From NCBI GenBank assembly GCA_003116975.1, contig BGKB01000036.1, positions 186,001-250,000 on the forward strand: a DNA stretch of 64,000 nucleotides, written 5' to 3'. The stretch comes from Aurantiochytrium sp. KH105. Lineage: Eukaryota; Sar; Bigyra; Thraustochytrida; Thraustochytriidae. Under the pieces are notes generated by a model. That model worked only from the letters and a program-made list of their open reading frames with translations. It made no database searches and was not told where the DNA came from. The translations under genes were made by a program, and so were the position numbers. Of the stretch, positions 19,175-30,324 are shown one piece after another (position 1 is the first letter of the stretch; the number at the start of each line of letters is the position of its first letter).

Positions 19175-20662
19175 CTAGGCAATGTGAACGACGTGATGGG
19201 TTGTATCGCGCCGAATATGGGCTGGGTTGCCATGTGGATCGCGAAGAACGTCGAGGGTCGAAAGGTGCTGATGAGGGATTCGAAAGAAGCGCATGATGGA
19301 GTGCCAAAATGACGGGCGGTCGCACGGCAATGACTCGGTGGCAAACTTGGTGTAGTTGACGTACATATTCGGACGAATAGACCGACACGTGTAAGGATGC
19401 GTCGCGTCGACGTCTTTTACTTCAATTGGACCTGGGCCTGCAGAACGACTCTTCGTGAGAGGTCTCGGACGAGAATTATCGGTACGGCCATCGTTTGCCA
19501 GACGCTGTGATGTCGCGAGCGAAACGGCGCCATCTTCGGAATCTTGAGCAGGTATTTCGATTGCGTGATCCGATTTGGATCCCGACCGTGCACCGTTTCG
19601 TTGCGTCATGTTGACCTCGCGCTCGCGCATCTGTCGCCTCTCCTCCTCTTCTGTCTCCTCCTTGGCAAGGTTGAGCGTGTTGCCGTAGACGTCCCGGCTC
19701 AAATCGCGTGTGAGGCTCCGTGGCAAGTCGGCGAACTCGATTGCGTCGAGATCCGTCGCAAAGACGTGTTCCAGGTACCGAAGAGGGAGATCGTTGCATC
19801 TTCCATCAAAAGGGTTTTCCAACATCGACGCCGCTACGTTGACGCTGCAAAGCACCCAGGTCGACACGAACGCTAGCACTGCAGCCAGCGAGCCCGCCCC
19901 GGGCAGAAAGCCACCAATGATGACTGGCGTGGCGAGAAGCCAAAAGTGTACCGCCAAAACCGTAATGACAAGATAAGGGAACGGAAATGGGCTCTCGGCA
20001 ATGTTGGCGCAAATGTGAAAGTACTTGTTCGTCTCGTCAGCAAGAGAAAAGATTCGGGAGAGCAGCGGTGGCGGCGCTTCAAAGAGATCAGGGTACATGA
20101 GCACTACTTGCTCGATCCAAGACATGACGATGTCGCTTCGGTACCGCGTTGGTAGAATAACGTCAAACTCATCTGCCGTGCACAGATTGTCGTCGCCACG
20201 GCTGATGATATCTGGCAGTGTCTTTCCTAAAAAGCGCCCGATAGACACCTTGTGGTACAGTCTTATCCAGCGAAAGACTGTCTGTCTTCGGCCTAAGCGA
20301 GTGTTGCAGGGCGCCCCGTCCTCTCCCGTTGTCTTTGAAAAGCATTTGATGGCAATGGCGAGCTGCGTGAGACGCGAGGCCATAAGTCCATAATTCTGCT
20401 GTGCAATCTGAAATCGCTTCACTGCCATCTGAGACCTGTAAACCACGACGAAACCCACCAGAAAGGCAAAGGCGCCAAAGTACACGCGCGAAGATGCGAT
20501 GTGAGTCTGCAGCCATGCGTTGAACGGCTTGACCTCCGCTGCGCAGACCGCAATCGTCATGCTCAGGAGCGCAGGCACCACCGTCGAGACTTTCGTCAGC
20601 GGCGACCCCGTCCCGTGCAGGAGCGTGAGCAGCCCGCCGGCCGAGAGGTCGTACACGATCAT
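19175..20662 (-). CDS. Bestrophin-like anion channel
   Basis: A 495-residue membrane protein of the bestrophin/RFP-TM family, whose members are pentameric chloride or bicarbonate channels. It begins MIVYDLSAGGLLTLL, a typical bestrophin opening. Hydrophobic helices lie at about residues 24-44 and 59-80, the latter ending in YRSQMAVKRF, comparable to the R-x-x-x-A-x-x-R-F/W pattern of the family. A second membrane pair around ESPFPFPYLVITVLAVHFWL follows, then ENPFDGRCNDLPLRYL, the conserved NPF...ND-x-L segment after the last helix that forms the calcium clasp in animal bestrophins. The last ~170 residues are a polar, Arg/Glu/Ser-rich cytosolic tail. The frame extends upstream only with non-ATG codons, so the ATG at 20662 is used. 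Ion selectivity cannot be read from the sequence. Confidence 0.87.
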   Translation of the reverse strand: MIVYDLSAGGLLTLLHGTGSPLTKVSTVVPALLSMTIAVCAAEVKPFNAWLQTHIASSRVYFGAFAFLVGFVVVYRSQMAVKRFQIAQQNYGLMASRLTQLAIAIKCFSKTTGEDGAPCNTRLGRRQTVFRWIRLYHKVSIGRFLGKTLPDIISRGDDNLCTADEFDVILPTRYRSDIVMSWIEQVVLMYPDLFEAPPPLLSRIFSLADETNKYFHICANIAESPFPFPYLVITVLAVHFWLLATPVIIGGFLPGAGSLAAVLAFVSTWVLCSVNVAASMLENPFDGRCNDLPLRYLEHVFATDLDAIEFADLPRSLTRDLSRDVYGNTLNLAKEETEEEERRQMREREVNMTQRNGARSGSKSDHAIEIPAQDSEDGAVSLATSQRLANDGRTDNSRPRPLTKSRSAGPGPIEVKDVDATHPYTCRSIRPNMYVNYTKFATESLPCDRPSFWHSIMRFFRIPHQHLSTLDVLRDPHGNPAHIRRDTTHHVVHIA

Positions 20663-21212
20663 CGTCGCCTTCGCCGCAGTCCTTGCCGCAGCCACGGCCT
20701 TTCCCGGCTCCCGCTCTGACTGGGTCTGCCGCCCCGCGCACCAGTCCCCGTCCTCCGCGTGGCGCGTTGCCTCTCGCTCCGGCGCTGCGCCTCACGAGTT
20801 CGGGACATGGGCTTTGCGACCGTAGAGGTCCGCGAAGACCGCCTGCTTATTGCTCGCTGCATGTCCCTCTCGGCGCTCCTTTCCGGGCAGCCGACACGGA
20901 CGCCGCGAGCAGGCTCCGCGCAGAGGGCCTGGACTCGCCGCAAGGCGTTGGAGGGGTATCCCACTACCGGGCTTTTCTTTGGTTCGGGTCATCGGCCAAT
21001 GGACTCGGGGCTCTCGCCAAAACTCGATATGACTCGGACTTGGATTCGCTGAGCCCATTGCCAACGTAACGGTTCTTCATCATACATTTTGGAGTCCCTT
21101 CACGCACATCAGTCATTGATTCCCTTGTTTGCGCGAGTCCCCAGGTTGGGTCGTGGCAACATCGATTAGCCCAGACGCCGTGCAAGAACGTGCCAAAACC
21201 TTTTCAAGGACC
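20663..21212. other. Divergent intergenic region bestrophin / NHL gene
   Basis: 550 bp between two divergent ATGs, the most compact divergent promoter in the window. Mixed GC composition with no marked tandem repeat. Open frames across it are short and biased; nothing further recognised. Confidence 0.6.
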
Positions 21213-23483
21213 ATGTTCGTGCGCAAGTGGACTTCGGGGCGTGGCCGCCACGCCGTGGCGACATCGGAGAAAGGCCACGTTTACGTCAGCGAGCATGGTC
21301 TGAGCGACGTCAGAGACGAGTCGGCAAGGACTGGCCCCCGCGTGGAAAAGTTCTCCACCGCGGGCAACTTGCTCGCGACGCTGCGGAACGACAGCATGTG
21401 TTTGCCAGAGGCTATCGCAGTGCGCGCGAACAGTTCGGAGCCGGAGGCTGAAGATGTCTTTGTGCTCGACGCAAGCGAGGTTGCTGTGCTGAAGTTTCGC
21501 GTCTGCGGCGCTAAAGTGGAGCTTGTCAATCGCATTCATTGCGATGCACTCTGTACTCCAGCAGGTCTCGCTTTGCACAGAGATAGACTTGTGATCACAG
21601 ATGCAGAAACACATCAGGTACATGTACTTTCCATGGAGGGACGTCTTCATACCAGCTTCGGGTCTGAAGGTGTAGGCCCAGGGCAGTTTGCCGCTCCGTC
21701 CGGTGTGGCAGTTTGTGCATCGCGAGGCGAAATTTTCGTTTGCGATACAGGCAATGATCGCATCCAGGTTTTCCGTATGAACGGTGACTTTGTTCGGAGT
21801 TGGGGCGCAAGCGGGGAATCGAATGGTTTCTTTCGTCGACCCGTAAGCGTCGCCATCTCAGAGAGTCTCGGGGTCGTTGCCATTGCTGATCGTGATAACA
21901 ATCGTATTCAAGCCTTTGACAGTGTCACGCTTGGGCGTCTTGTTTGGGTCATTTCAGCACACATTGAAAAACCATCCGCCATTGCGTTCGATATCGATGA
22001 CGATGTTCTCGTCGCGGACGCCCATGGCGCGCAATGGTTCGCTCCACCGGGAGACGGCGATAGTAGTAGCTCTGAAGAGGAGGAAAACGTGGCTGAAAAC
22101 GATGAGGAACAGGTTTGCAGAAAAGAAAAAGCTCATGTCATGGAATCGCCAAGAGATCAAATGATCAATTTGAGAGGTAATGTGCCTGCAAAGTTACCTT
22201 TGCACGTTCCTTCTCCTGCGAGCAACGTCCATCGCCGCAAGCCTTCATCAAGTCCGCGATCGACGTCAAGTAAATATACTGCTGAGAGCTTTGATGACGA
22301 AAGCGACGAGGAAGAAGCCGAAAACCATGGCGCGAACACGAACGATGTCAAGTCTCCCAAAAGGCCTCGTCCGAACGCTACTGCGCAAAGAAAGCTTGTT
22401 GTGCGTCAAGACGCGTGGGCTTTTGCTGAGTCAAAAGCAAAGTCGCCGCTCTCTAAGATCGCACTGGACGCGCCGCCAGGGCGAAGGGTTCATCAGCAAT
22501 ATATTCGCGACGCTCTTGACCGCAAAGAGGAGGTGCTCGCGCTAAGAAGACAAGTCACAGACCTTGAAAATCACAAAGCGATTGTTTTGGAGGAGAAGTG
22601 TGCAATGGACAGACAAATTGACGCCACCCTAGACATGAGCGAGACGAGCAAGATGTTTGCTGGGATCGAGTTGCAACAATCGGGCTCACGAATGAATGCT
22701 TTGGTCACAGAGGCCGATGTTGAAGCGTGTCAAGATCCCTTGCTTCTTGAGGAACGGCTTATCGAGCTTCGTATCATCCGCAAAGACCTTGAAAGGAGCC
22801 TTCCGGACATGCGACATCAAGTTGCAGACCTCGAGCAGCTAGCATCGAAGCGAAAACGTCGGGCACAGCGACTTGAAGAAACTCTTGATGGGTCGATTGT
22901 GGACGTACCGCAACTTTCCGAGCGCTGCCAAGGTTTACGCGATCAAGTCGAGGCTTGCGAAGGAGAGATCACTCGCATGGCCGCAGAGCACAAACTTCGT
23001 CTCATCCAAATGTCGGAGGACAAGGCAAAGATTGCTGCAGCCTTGTCAAAGGCATCGATGGAGCTTGAATCTCTGCGACACCAAATTGGGCGGGCGCACT
23101 TGCGCAACAAACTCGCGGAAGAGCATGTCGAAGGCAATCGTGAAGATACAGAAGAGCTCATGAAACTTCGTCAAACCTTTGCCAGTCTCGGAGGCGAAGA
23201 GAAGCTCGTCCGACTTGCCTTTGCATCTGTGCTGGCTCAAGGCCAGCACGATCTCGATTGTGAGCAGGTGCTACACGCACTTCGCTTTTGTGCTCAATTT
23301 GTGATTGGAAAGAGCGACGCTGTGCGTTCGCTCACTCTAGGCGATGTCGAGCAGTATGTGAGTCTCGTCACACAAGCCGACACCTCTACAGACCCGCTTC
23401 GTCTCAATTTTGCAGGATTTCGCGAAGCCTTCTACGATCTTCACAAGCCTCGGACCACATTTGGAAAAGATCAACGATCGTAA
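21213..23483 (+). CDS. NHL-repeat propeller protein with long coiled coil
   Basis: 756 residues from the ATG at 21213 (the frame also extends upstream to a TTG at 21129). Residues ~1-285 form NHL/six-bladed propeller repeats: seen are PAGLALHRDRLVITDAETHQ, PSGVAVCASRGEIFVCDTGN with RIQVFRMNGDFVRSWG, and PVSVAISESLGVVAIADRDN with RIQAFD, the classic GVAV-D-GN-RIQ-F pattern. An acidic/Ser-rich linker (~290-420) follows, then a heptad-rich coiled coil (~436-655) and a ~100-residue C-terminal domain (LRQTFASLGGEEKLVRLAF). No RING or B-box is present, so it is not a TRIM-NHL protein. The function is unknown; an NHL propeller plus coiled coil suggests a scaffold. Its stop is only 88 bp from the stop of the next, much larger coiled-coil gene. 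Confidence 0.82.
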   Translation: MFVRKWTSGRGRHAVATSEKGHVYVSEHGLSDVRDESARTGPRVEKFSTAGNLLATLRNDSMCLPEAIAVRANSSEPEAEDVFVLDASEVAVLKFRVCGAKVELVNRIHCDALCTPAGLALHRDRLVITDAETHQVHVLSMEGRLHTSFGSEGVGPGQFAAPSGVAVCASRGEIFVCDTGNDRIQVFRMNGDFVRSWGASGESNGFFRRPVSVAISESLGVVAIADRDNNRIQAFDSVTLGRLVWVISAHIEKPSAIAFDIDDDVLVADAHGAQWFAPPGDGDSSSSEEEENVAENDEEQVCRKEKAHVMESPRDQMINLRGNVPAKLPLHVPSPASNVHRRKPSSSPRSTSSKYTAESFDDESDEEEAENHGANTNDVKSPKRPRPNATAQRKLVVRQDAWAFAESKAKSPLSKIALDAPPGRRVHQQYIRDALDRKEEVLALRRQVTDLENHKAIVLEEKCAMDRQIDATLDMSETSKMFAGIELQQSGSRMNALVTEADVEACQDPLLLEERLIELRIIRKDLERSLPDMRHQVADLEQLASKRKRRAQRLEETLDGSIVDVPQLSERCQGLRDQVEACEGEITRMAAEHKLRLIQMSEDKAKIAAALSKASMELESLRHQIGRAHLRNKLAEEHVEGNREDTEELMKLRQTFASLGGEEKLVRLAFASVLAQGQHDLDCEQVLHALRFCAQFVIGKSDAVRSLTLGDVEQYVSLVTQADTSTDPLRLNFAGFREAFYDLHKPRTTFGKDQRS

Positions 23484-23518
23484 CGCGCGCGATGTATCAT
23501 GAGGATAAATTCGAAAAC

Positions 23519-23573
23519 CTTGCATGCATGCATTCATTCATTCATTTTTTTTTTCATATCCATTCGTTCATTT
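23519..23573. repeat. (CATT)n / poly(T) in convergent spacer
   Basis: Degenerate CATG/CATT tetranucleotides and a run of T's fill the 88-bp gap between two convergent stop codons; both 3'UTRs must overlap or be very short. Confidence 0.85.
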
Positions 23574-26500
23574 ATACGATTTCCAACGCCTCTTGCATGT
23601 GCTCTGCCCAGCGGCTCTGCCACCAGCGTACCTGACGCTGATACTGTTCTAATTTACTTTCAAGATCGCGCTCTTCATCGTCCTTGAGACTCTCGTCATC
23701 ATCGTCATCGTCATCGTCATCATCGTCGTCATCATCGTGGGCGACAACGCCAACAATATTATCATCCTTTGCGACCCTGGAAGCACCAAAAGTACCTTCC
23801 GTTGCGTCGGTGTTGCGGATGTTGGCGCTGCTAGGATGTCTTTCCACTGATTTGTTTCGCTTCTTTTTTCGGACGCGGATGCCCAGCTTGAGCTCCACTC
23901 GTGCAATGGCCTTGAGTAACTTGTTTTGCTCATCCTCAATTTGCGATACTTTGGCACGCTGTGCCAAGGCCATGGAATCTGTTGACTTTTTCACGAGCTC
24001 GCGCAGCTCTACCTGAAGCGCGCGGTTCTCGAGACGCAAGCGATTAGCTTCCGCAAGTGCCTGAGGGCCGGGGTCGCGGGCCTGTAGAATCTCCTGGCGC
24101 GTTGCTAGCTCGCGACGAAGTACGGCAATCGCTTGCGTTGCGCGCGCGTGATACTTGCGAACTTTGCGCAATTTCTGCAAAACGAACTTGCCGCTACCAT
24201 TACCAGACTGTCCCATCTCTGCAGCGCCGCTCCCAAGTTCTTGCTGCAACTCGATCTGCAAGCGGTGCACGATACTCCAATCTGCACCATCTGAAGCACT
24301 CTGTCTGCGACGCCCGCTTCCTTCTTTTGAAGACAGCTCACCAGAGGTCTTGCGCGTAACGACGTCGCTTTCTGGACCGAGGCCAAGCTGCGCGAGCTGG
24401 TCACTGAGATCCTGCTTTTCTCTTTCCAAATTAGCAAGCTCTTCTTCTGCTCGAATCATTTCGGTGTATGCAACGCGGTGCTCTGGAGCAATTGCGTCCG
24501 GATCAAGTTGCAGCGCACGCTGGCGCTCCGACTCTTTGACGTAGTCCCATTCAAGCCGCTGCAGCTGCAGCTCTAGCTTGACGGTCTGCAACGAGCTGTC
24601 GTAAAAATTCTCTTTGGCTGTCAAGAGCTGTTGCAAGAGCATGACGTCTTCTTGGTCGAGGTCGTCAAACTCACGCTCTCTTGCTACCACTTCTCTCGAT
24701 AGCAAATGCTCTTCTGCACTTGCGCGCTCCAACTGAGCTTGCAAATCTGCCTTTTTTCCTTGCAAAAGCTCCACCTCGGCTCTAACGAGCTCAATCTCGC
24801 GAAGTCTCTGCCGGTGACCAGCGCTTTCTTCGGCTCTCTCATGACGGAGCGCACCGGTCGCGACAGCCGGCTTCCCTTCAAGTTTTGCAAAGATGGACTG
24901 CATGACCAAGGAGCCCGTGATGACCTCCTTTTCGTCTTCAGGTTTTTCGATGTCTTCTTTCAGAAGGGCGTTCGTGGATTCCATGTCTTTGTTGACGGGG
25001 TACGGATCTTGTCTGACAACGTCCATTTCGTATGAGGACTCTGCGGAGGTTTGTCTGATGGAGTGCGGATCTGATGCAAGCGTGGGCTCTGCGGAGCTGC
25101 TCCAATTAAGTTCAAGCTCAGAGAAAAAGGTGTCACGTTGACCTGCGCAGGCGCTGGCAATCGATACGACAGCCCGTGTCAGGTGCATTGCACTCGCAAG
25201 ACGTGTGAGATCTTTGTCTGACACGTGCAGGGCTTGCAGATTTTCTGTGGAAATGTCTTCAGCTTCAAGCCCATCGAGAGCGGAGAGATGGGTCTGCAGG
25301 TCGGCGAGCATACGATTGAACTCTGGCAGACTCTCATCTCGGACTTTTATTACCCACGCGTGCAGTGCCTGTAGCTCTTTGGTGCGCAAAAGTGCTGCAA
25401 AGTGAGAGTGCGGCATCTCGAGCAGGATAGAAACGACAATTTCCGAAAGCGAAAGTCCTCCGCTGACGTAGATCGTGCCAAGCTTGAGCAGGGCTGCATT
25501 TCGCCGCGCGAACAAAATACATCCTTGGGTGTGCGTGTCTCCTCCTTCGCCTTGATCTTGGGGGTGTGTGTTCGACGTCGTTGACGTGCACGCGGATTGG
25601 GCCCGTTCGATTGCTAATTTTCGGTCAGATGTTGCCTTGGCCATGAGAATGAGGTTGTTGAGGTCGCTTTGAAGTGAGTTCCGCTCAGCGTCTTCGAGAT
25701 CAGGATGAGCAAGCCGGGTTTCGAGATTGGTGATTTGCAAATTGAAGTCCATGAGCTCCTTGGATAGTTGAGCGCAAAGATCATCCTGAGGGTCCTTCGA
25801 GACGCTTTCGGCCTGTATTTCGCGTAATGCCTCCTGCGCTTGCGTAGCATCGTCGAGAGCGCGCTTCAGACCGAGATTGGGTCCATCATGAGCCGCGAGA
25901 TCGCACTGAACCAACGAGACGCGAATATTTTGTAGAAAGGGCTTGATTTTGCCTTGCGCAGGTTGCGTCAGCGTCTGGACGAGGGCTGCCGCATCCTTGA
26001 GATCGACCTCGACGGTCCCTCTGATTTGGTCGCAGATGTCTTGAATCTTTTCCACAGATGCCGGCGTGCTCTGTCCCGGCCCCTCGGCCAGGAACAGGCC
26101 CGAGGTGAAAGCTTCACCACGCACCTGAAGGTATTTTTTTTGTACGCGCGAAAATGCATCGTGCTGGTGAAGAACGAGATTGCTGTCGGGCTGTTTGTAA
26201 CTTTCAATGAGAGCGACGCTCTCCTTTTCGAGCTGGACCCAGGCGGCCTTGGATCGTGCTGCGCTGCGCTGGTTTTCTGCAAAAGCTTGGCCTAATGCGT
26301 GCTTTGCAGTCTCTGCATCGTTCTTTGCGTCAGCGAAGATCGTAGGAATGCTCTGAGAAAGCGAGGACACGCGATCCTCCAGTTTTTGGACGCTCGCGTA
26401 GGCTTCAAGAATGGTCGGTATGCTTTCTTGCCGCAACGTCTGGAGAAAATGTGTCAGACTTGCGCGCGGGCTAAGTTCTTGGAGCAAGGACGCCAAGATA

Positions 26501-28636
26501 CCTGTGAATTCGGCAAGCACGCTCACAGCTTGTAAACTGACCCGCTCTGCCGCCAGGACGGCCTCTGTCGTAAACTCAGAGAGCTTCGAGGTTGTAAGAA
26601 TTTCGTGTTCACGCTCCATGGTGAGTACCTTGAGAAGCTGTTCTGCAGTCTTAAGGCGAGCAGAAATTGCAGTTTGCTGTACCTCGTGTTCGGCTCGGAG
26701 GAGCTCTCGCGCTCGCACGAGCATGGTGGGATTAACGCTGCCCACATATTCTTGTTGCACCCTCTTGCGCTGGACTTGGTTGGTCTCGGCGGCATCGGAA
26801 GCACTCTTTTCGGCAGCGTCGAGACGGGTCCGCATGTCGTTGAGGGCCAGCCGATGTTTGGCCAAGTTGGCTTGGCTTTCCTGGATGGCGCGCTCAAGCT
26901 CCATGGACGCATATTGCTGTGTCTGAAGTCGCTGTAAGATCTGCTGCTTCATGTCTCGCGAGAATTTTTGTGCAGCATCGCTTCCTTTGCGAACCCTCTC
27001 AGACAGCAAAATGATTCGCCCGCGCAAGACGACGTCTTGGCGAAGAATCATGTAATCATTCACAAGCTCTTTTCCCTTGACCTTTGGGTCAACAAGCTCG
27101 GCAAAGTCGAGCAGCAAAGAGCGAACACTGGACAAGAGCACGCGCACATTGGCGGCTCTCGGGGTAGAGTCGACCCCGCGGGAGTTAGTGCGCGCGCTGG
27201 AATAGTCCGTAGCTGGGGCTTTCGACCACGATGCCATGGGAGAAGACGCGAGCAAGGAGTTCGCCTCGATTCCAGGAATCGCCTTTGCATTTTGACTGTT
27301 TGTGGCGAGAGAGCCCGACCCAAGTTCTTCTTGCGAGGAGGTTTGCGCGACACTTTCGTCTAAAAACGCATTTTCTGCTTCGAGGAGACGAAGTCGCTCG
27401 GTGGCGTCACGGAGCTCGTCAATGCGAGCGCGCGTCTCGTCGCGAAGAATCTTTTGCTGGGTGGTCTTGTCCTTGAGCTTGGCCTTGAGGCACAACAGGT
27501 TCGACATGAGCCCGGTTTGATGCTCGAGTTCACCGATGACATCGCCGAGAATGCCATTGCGATCTTTCATGGCGGCGTCAAACTTGCCCTCGCGAGTCGA
27601 TGTCGTTTGTTTTGCGGCTTGCAATTTCCCCCTTGTTTCACGCAGCAAGGTGTCGCGACGATGCAAGGCATTCTTGACGCGCGCAAGTTCCGTCTCACAG
27701 AAGCGGAACCTTTCTTGAAGGGTATCGACCTCGCGCTGAAGAAAGTTGATCTGAACGCTGGGATCTGCTCCCTTTGCGGACTCTTTTTCGGCGGCAGCGC
27801 GCAGGTCGGCCTCTACACGTGCCAGCTCAGCCTCCTTTTGCTGCTCTCTGCGCGTTTTGCGCAGGTGGACCTTGACTGACTTTTCAAGCGCCTCCATGTC
27901 TTTTCGCAGAGTCTCCTTTTCACCTTGAATACCTTCACAGGTTGCGCGAAGGGTCTGCAGTTTATGAGCAAGTTCTCTCTTTTCTTGGATGAGAGCTCTC
28001 TTTCTCTCTTGCCGAAGTCTGGAACGACTTTTACTCGTCGACGACGCTGGCGCGGCTTTCTTCATGTCCTTCTGTTTCCTCTTCCCCTTCTTCGTCTCTT
28101 TTGTCGCATTGATCGTTTTCTCTTGTGTGTCGGTAGCTGTTTCTGCATCATGATTGGTACTGTCGAGAGCAGGGTGTGGTATCGTTCGTTTGGAAGCTTT
28201 GATGTTTTTCGCTTGGGTGAGCTCAAGAGGTGCCTCGAGTAGCATCGCCTCCTCGAGCTTGCGGCGTTCTTGCGCGCAAAACGATTTAATATTGTCGTTG
28301 CCTGCCGTCTCAAGCGCAGACAGGAGATCTTGCACGGCTGCCTTATTCTGCCTGAGTGCGACTTTGTTGTCTGTGAGTTGTCGTTGATTTTCATTGACGA
28401 GAGCGCGAAGGGTTTCAATTTTCTTTACAGAGGCTTTGCGCGCGTCTTCGATCAGCGCTTTGAGAATTTTGTCCTTTTCTTTTGCAGGAATTGATTTGTT
28501 GCGACGGTTAAAATTTTCGAGCTGGGCCTGCTTTTCGTCGAGCTGGGACTGGAGAACGGCGAATTTGACTTCGAGCTCGTGCTTGCGGATCTGTTCTTCA
28601 GAAAGCTGAATGCCGTGACGGGCTTTTGGACGCCGG

Positions 28637-28669
<33 letters not shown>

Positions 28670-29610
28670 GCCAGAATGGCCTCCTTTTCCTGTTTACGAG
28701 CCTGAAGCATTGCTTGATGGCGTTGTTTGAGCATGCGAGCCTGCTGTTGCAGACCCGCGTAGAAGCTGTTCAGAGCGTTGAACTCATGGTACTCAACTTC
28801 GAGGACCTGGGCGTCGAGAGCATCTTTCAAGTCGACAAGATTCTGCTCATTTTCGGAGGTGAGGTCAAGTTTGGCCTCGAGCACCTTGTTTTCCTCCGCG
28901 AGGCCTCGGGAGGCGCGTGCAAGCCAATTGCCGCAGCCACGAAAGGCGGTTTGTTTGGTCATTGACGAAAACTGTGTGACGAGTTTTTCGAGAGCCATCT
29001 TGGAGTCGTTGGCCAGCACTGCGCTTTGGGATCCTGTGATATCTTTCGCGCGACCTTCGTTGAGCATTTCAAAGAGCAGTGCAAGTGCTTCGTCCGCGTC
29101 AGCCTCGCTCTTGTCGACGTCTCCAGAAGTCCGTGTCGTGAAGTCCCGCGTGGCGGTCGAGGTGCGCGTCAGACGGCGCTTTGGTTGCGACGTCCACTCG
29201 CTGGAGAGGCCTCGCAAGGTATCGATGGCGGTCACGAATCGTTGCTGAGAAGCCTGAACGAGCTCGAGATGTCCGAGAACGCTGCGCGGGCGCCGTTGGA
29301 GGGATATCGCTCCGTTCATGTCGTTGGTCGTTGCATTTGCGGCGCCCCCAAAGAGTTTGTCGTGCATATAAACCTTTTCCACGCGGGCTTTGAAGCCTGC
29401 GATGCGCTCGGCGCGCTGCGCCTTGATAAACCTTGTTTTTCGCTTGATTCTTGAAAGCAATGTAAGACGTTGCGCGAGCGTTTGCAGCGAGGTGCGGTGC
29501 TGCATTTGCATCTCTGTGCCGTCGATTTCGGGAACCTCTTCGCGGCGTTCATCTTCTCCTTTGGCCTTGTCGTCAATATCAAACCCCTCTTGTCGTTGCT
29601 GTTGTTGTTG

Positions 29611-29700
<90 letters not shown>

Positions 29701-29727
29701 AAAGGGGAGCGCGTCCCAAGTGGCCAT
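23572..29727 (-). CDS. Giant coiled-coil protein with polyglutamine N-terminus
   Basis: A 2,051-residue intronless protein that I do not recognise. It begins MATWDALPFE, then 34 consecutive Gln (residues 11-44; CAG with a few CAA codons, DNA 29596-29697). A second Gln run lies near residue 355. Nearly the whole remainder is Glu/Lys/Leu/Gln/Ala-rich heptad sequence predicted by eye as long coiled coil, with breaks around Pro-containing segments, for example FLQTLRQESIPTILEAYASV and a lysine-rich stretch near ETKKGKRKQKDMKK. The C-terminus has a run of 14 Asp before a final short helix ending MQEALEIV. There is no motor head, membrane segment or zinc finger. A structural role (cytoskeletal, centrosomal or flagellar) is inference only. 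The ATG at 29727 is the first in frame and is followed at once by the Gln tract. Confidence 0.85.
23690..23741. repeat. (ATC/GTC)n trinucleotide repeat coding poly-Asp
   Basis: GAT/GAC repeat on the minus strand (seen as ATC/GTC on plus) encoding about 14 consecutive Asp near the C-terminus of the giant coiled-coil protein. Confidence 0.93.
28637..28673. repeat. (CTG)n / CAG repeat, coding poly-Gln
   Basis: About 11-12 CTG units on plus, read as CAG on the coding minus strand, giving a run of Gln followed by HRRPKARHG in the giant coiled-coil protein. Confidence 0.95.
29596..29697. repeat. (CTG/TTG)n / CAG repeat, coding 34 Gln
   Basis: 102 bp of CTG/TTG on plus, read as 34 CAG/CAA codons directly after the tenth codon of the coiled-coil gene. 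The CAA interruptions lie at the 3' end of the tract (DNA 29596-29622); the 5' part is pure CAG. Confidence 0.97.
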
Positions 29728-30324
29728 TCTGCATTGGAAAGCCTTCGTTACCCTCGCGCCTTGGAGTTCGACGGAGGAGGTTTTTCGTCTCCCCTTGGCG
29801 CACGGACGGCGCCCACCCGCCTATCTATACTTGCTCGGTCTCTCGCCGACGGTACTTGCTCTTGCCTCTTCGCGCGCCCCCGTCTATCCACGCTAAAGAA
29901 GAGCTGGGCTTGCCGTTTGTCCGGTGAGCCCAACTCTTTACTATCTATCCACTACGAGGCTTAGGCCTCGGAGTGGGCAACAACGTCTGCCACACAGAAA
30001 GAGTGGAAAGCTTGGCCTGGTGGTGCCTGGTGCAGCGCGAGTGACACGGAACGAGGCTACTGAGCCACCAGCGAACCAAGCCGTGGCCAGAAGTTAGCTT
30101 CGTCATCTTCATTCTCCTTCCCTTTTATTTATTTATGTTCGGCATACCTTCTTGAATGTCAAGAACCAAGATGATGACAAGGTAGTATAGGTATACAACA
30201 ACAAATGATGAAGCTGAGTGAGTATTTGTGTGGTTTTGTATGTTTTGATGAAAGAAAAGAGGGTGGTAGATAGGATAGGATAGGATAGGATAGGAAAGAA
30301 AGAGTCGAAGGAGAGTGAAACAAC
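29728..30324. other. Spacer between SWIB gene 3' end and coiled-coil gene start
   Basis: 597 bp with both neighbours on the minus strand, so it holds the SWIB 3'UTR and the coiled-coil promoter. A GATAG pentanucleotide tandem lies at 30268-30295. No gene recognised. Confidence 0.65.
30268..30295. repeat. (GATAG)n pentanucleotide tandem
   Basis: Five units of GATAG in the SWIB 3' flank. Confidence 0.95.
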
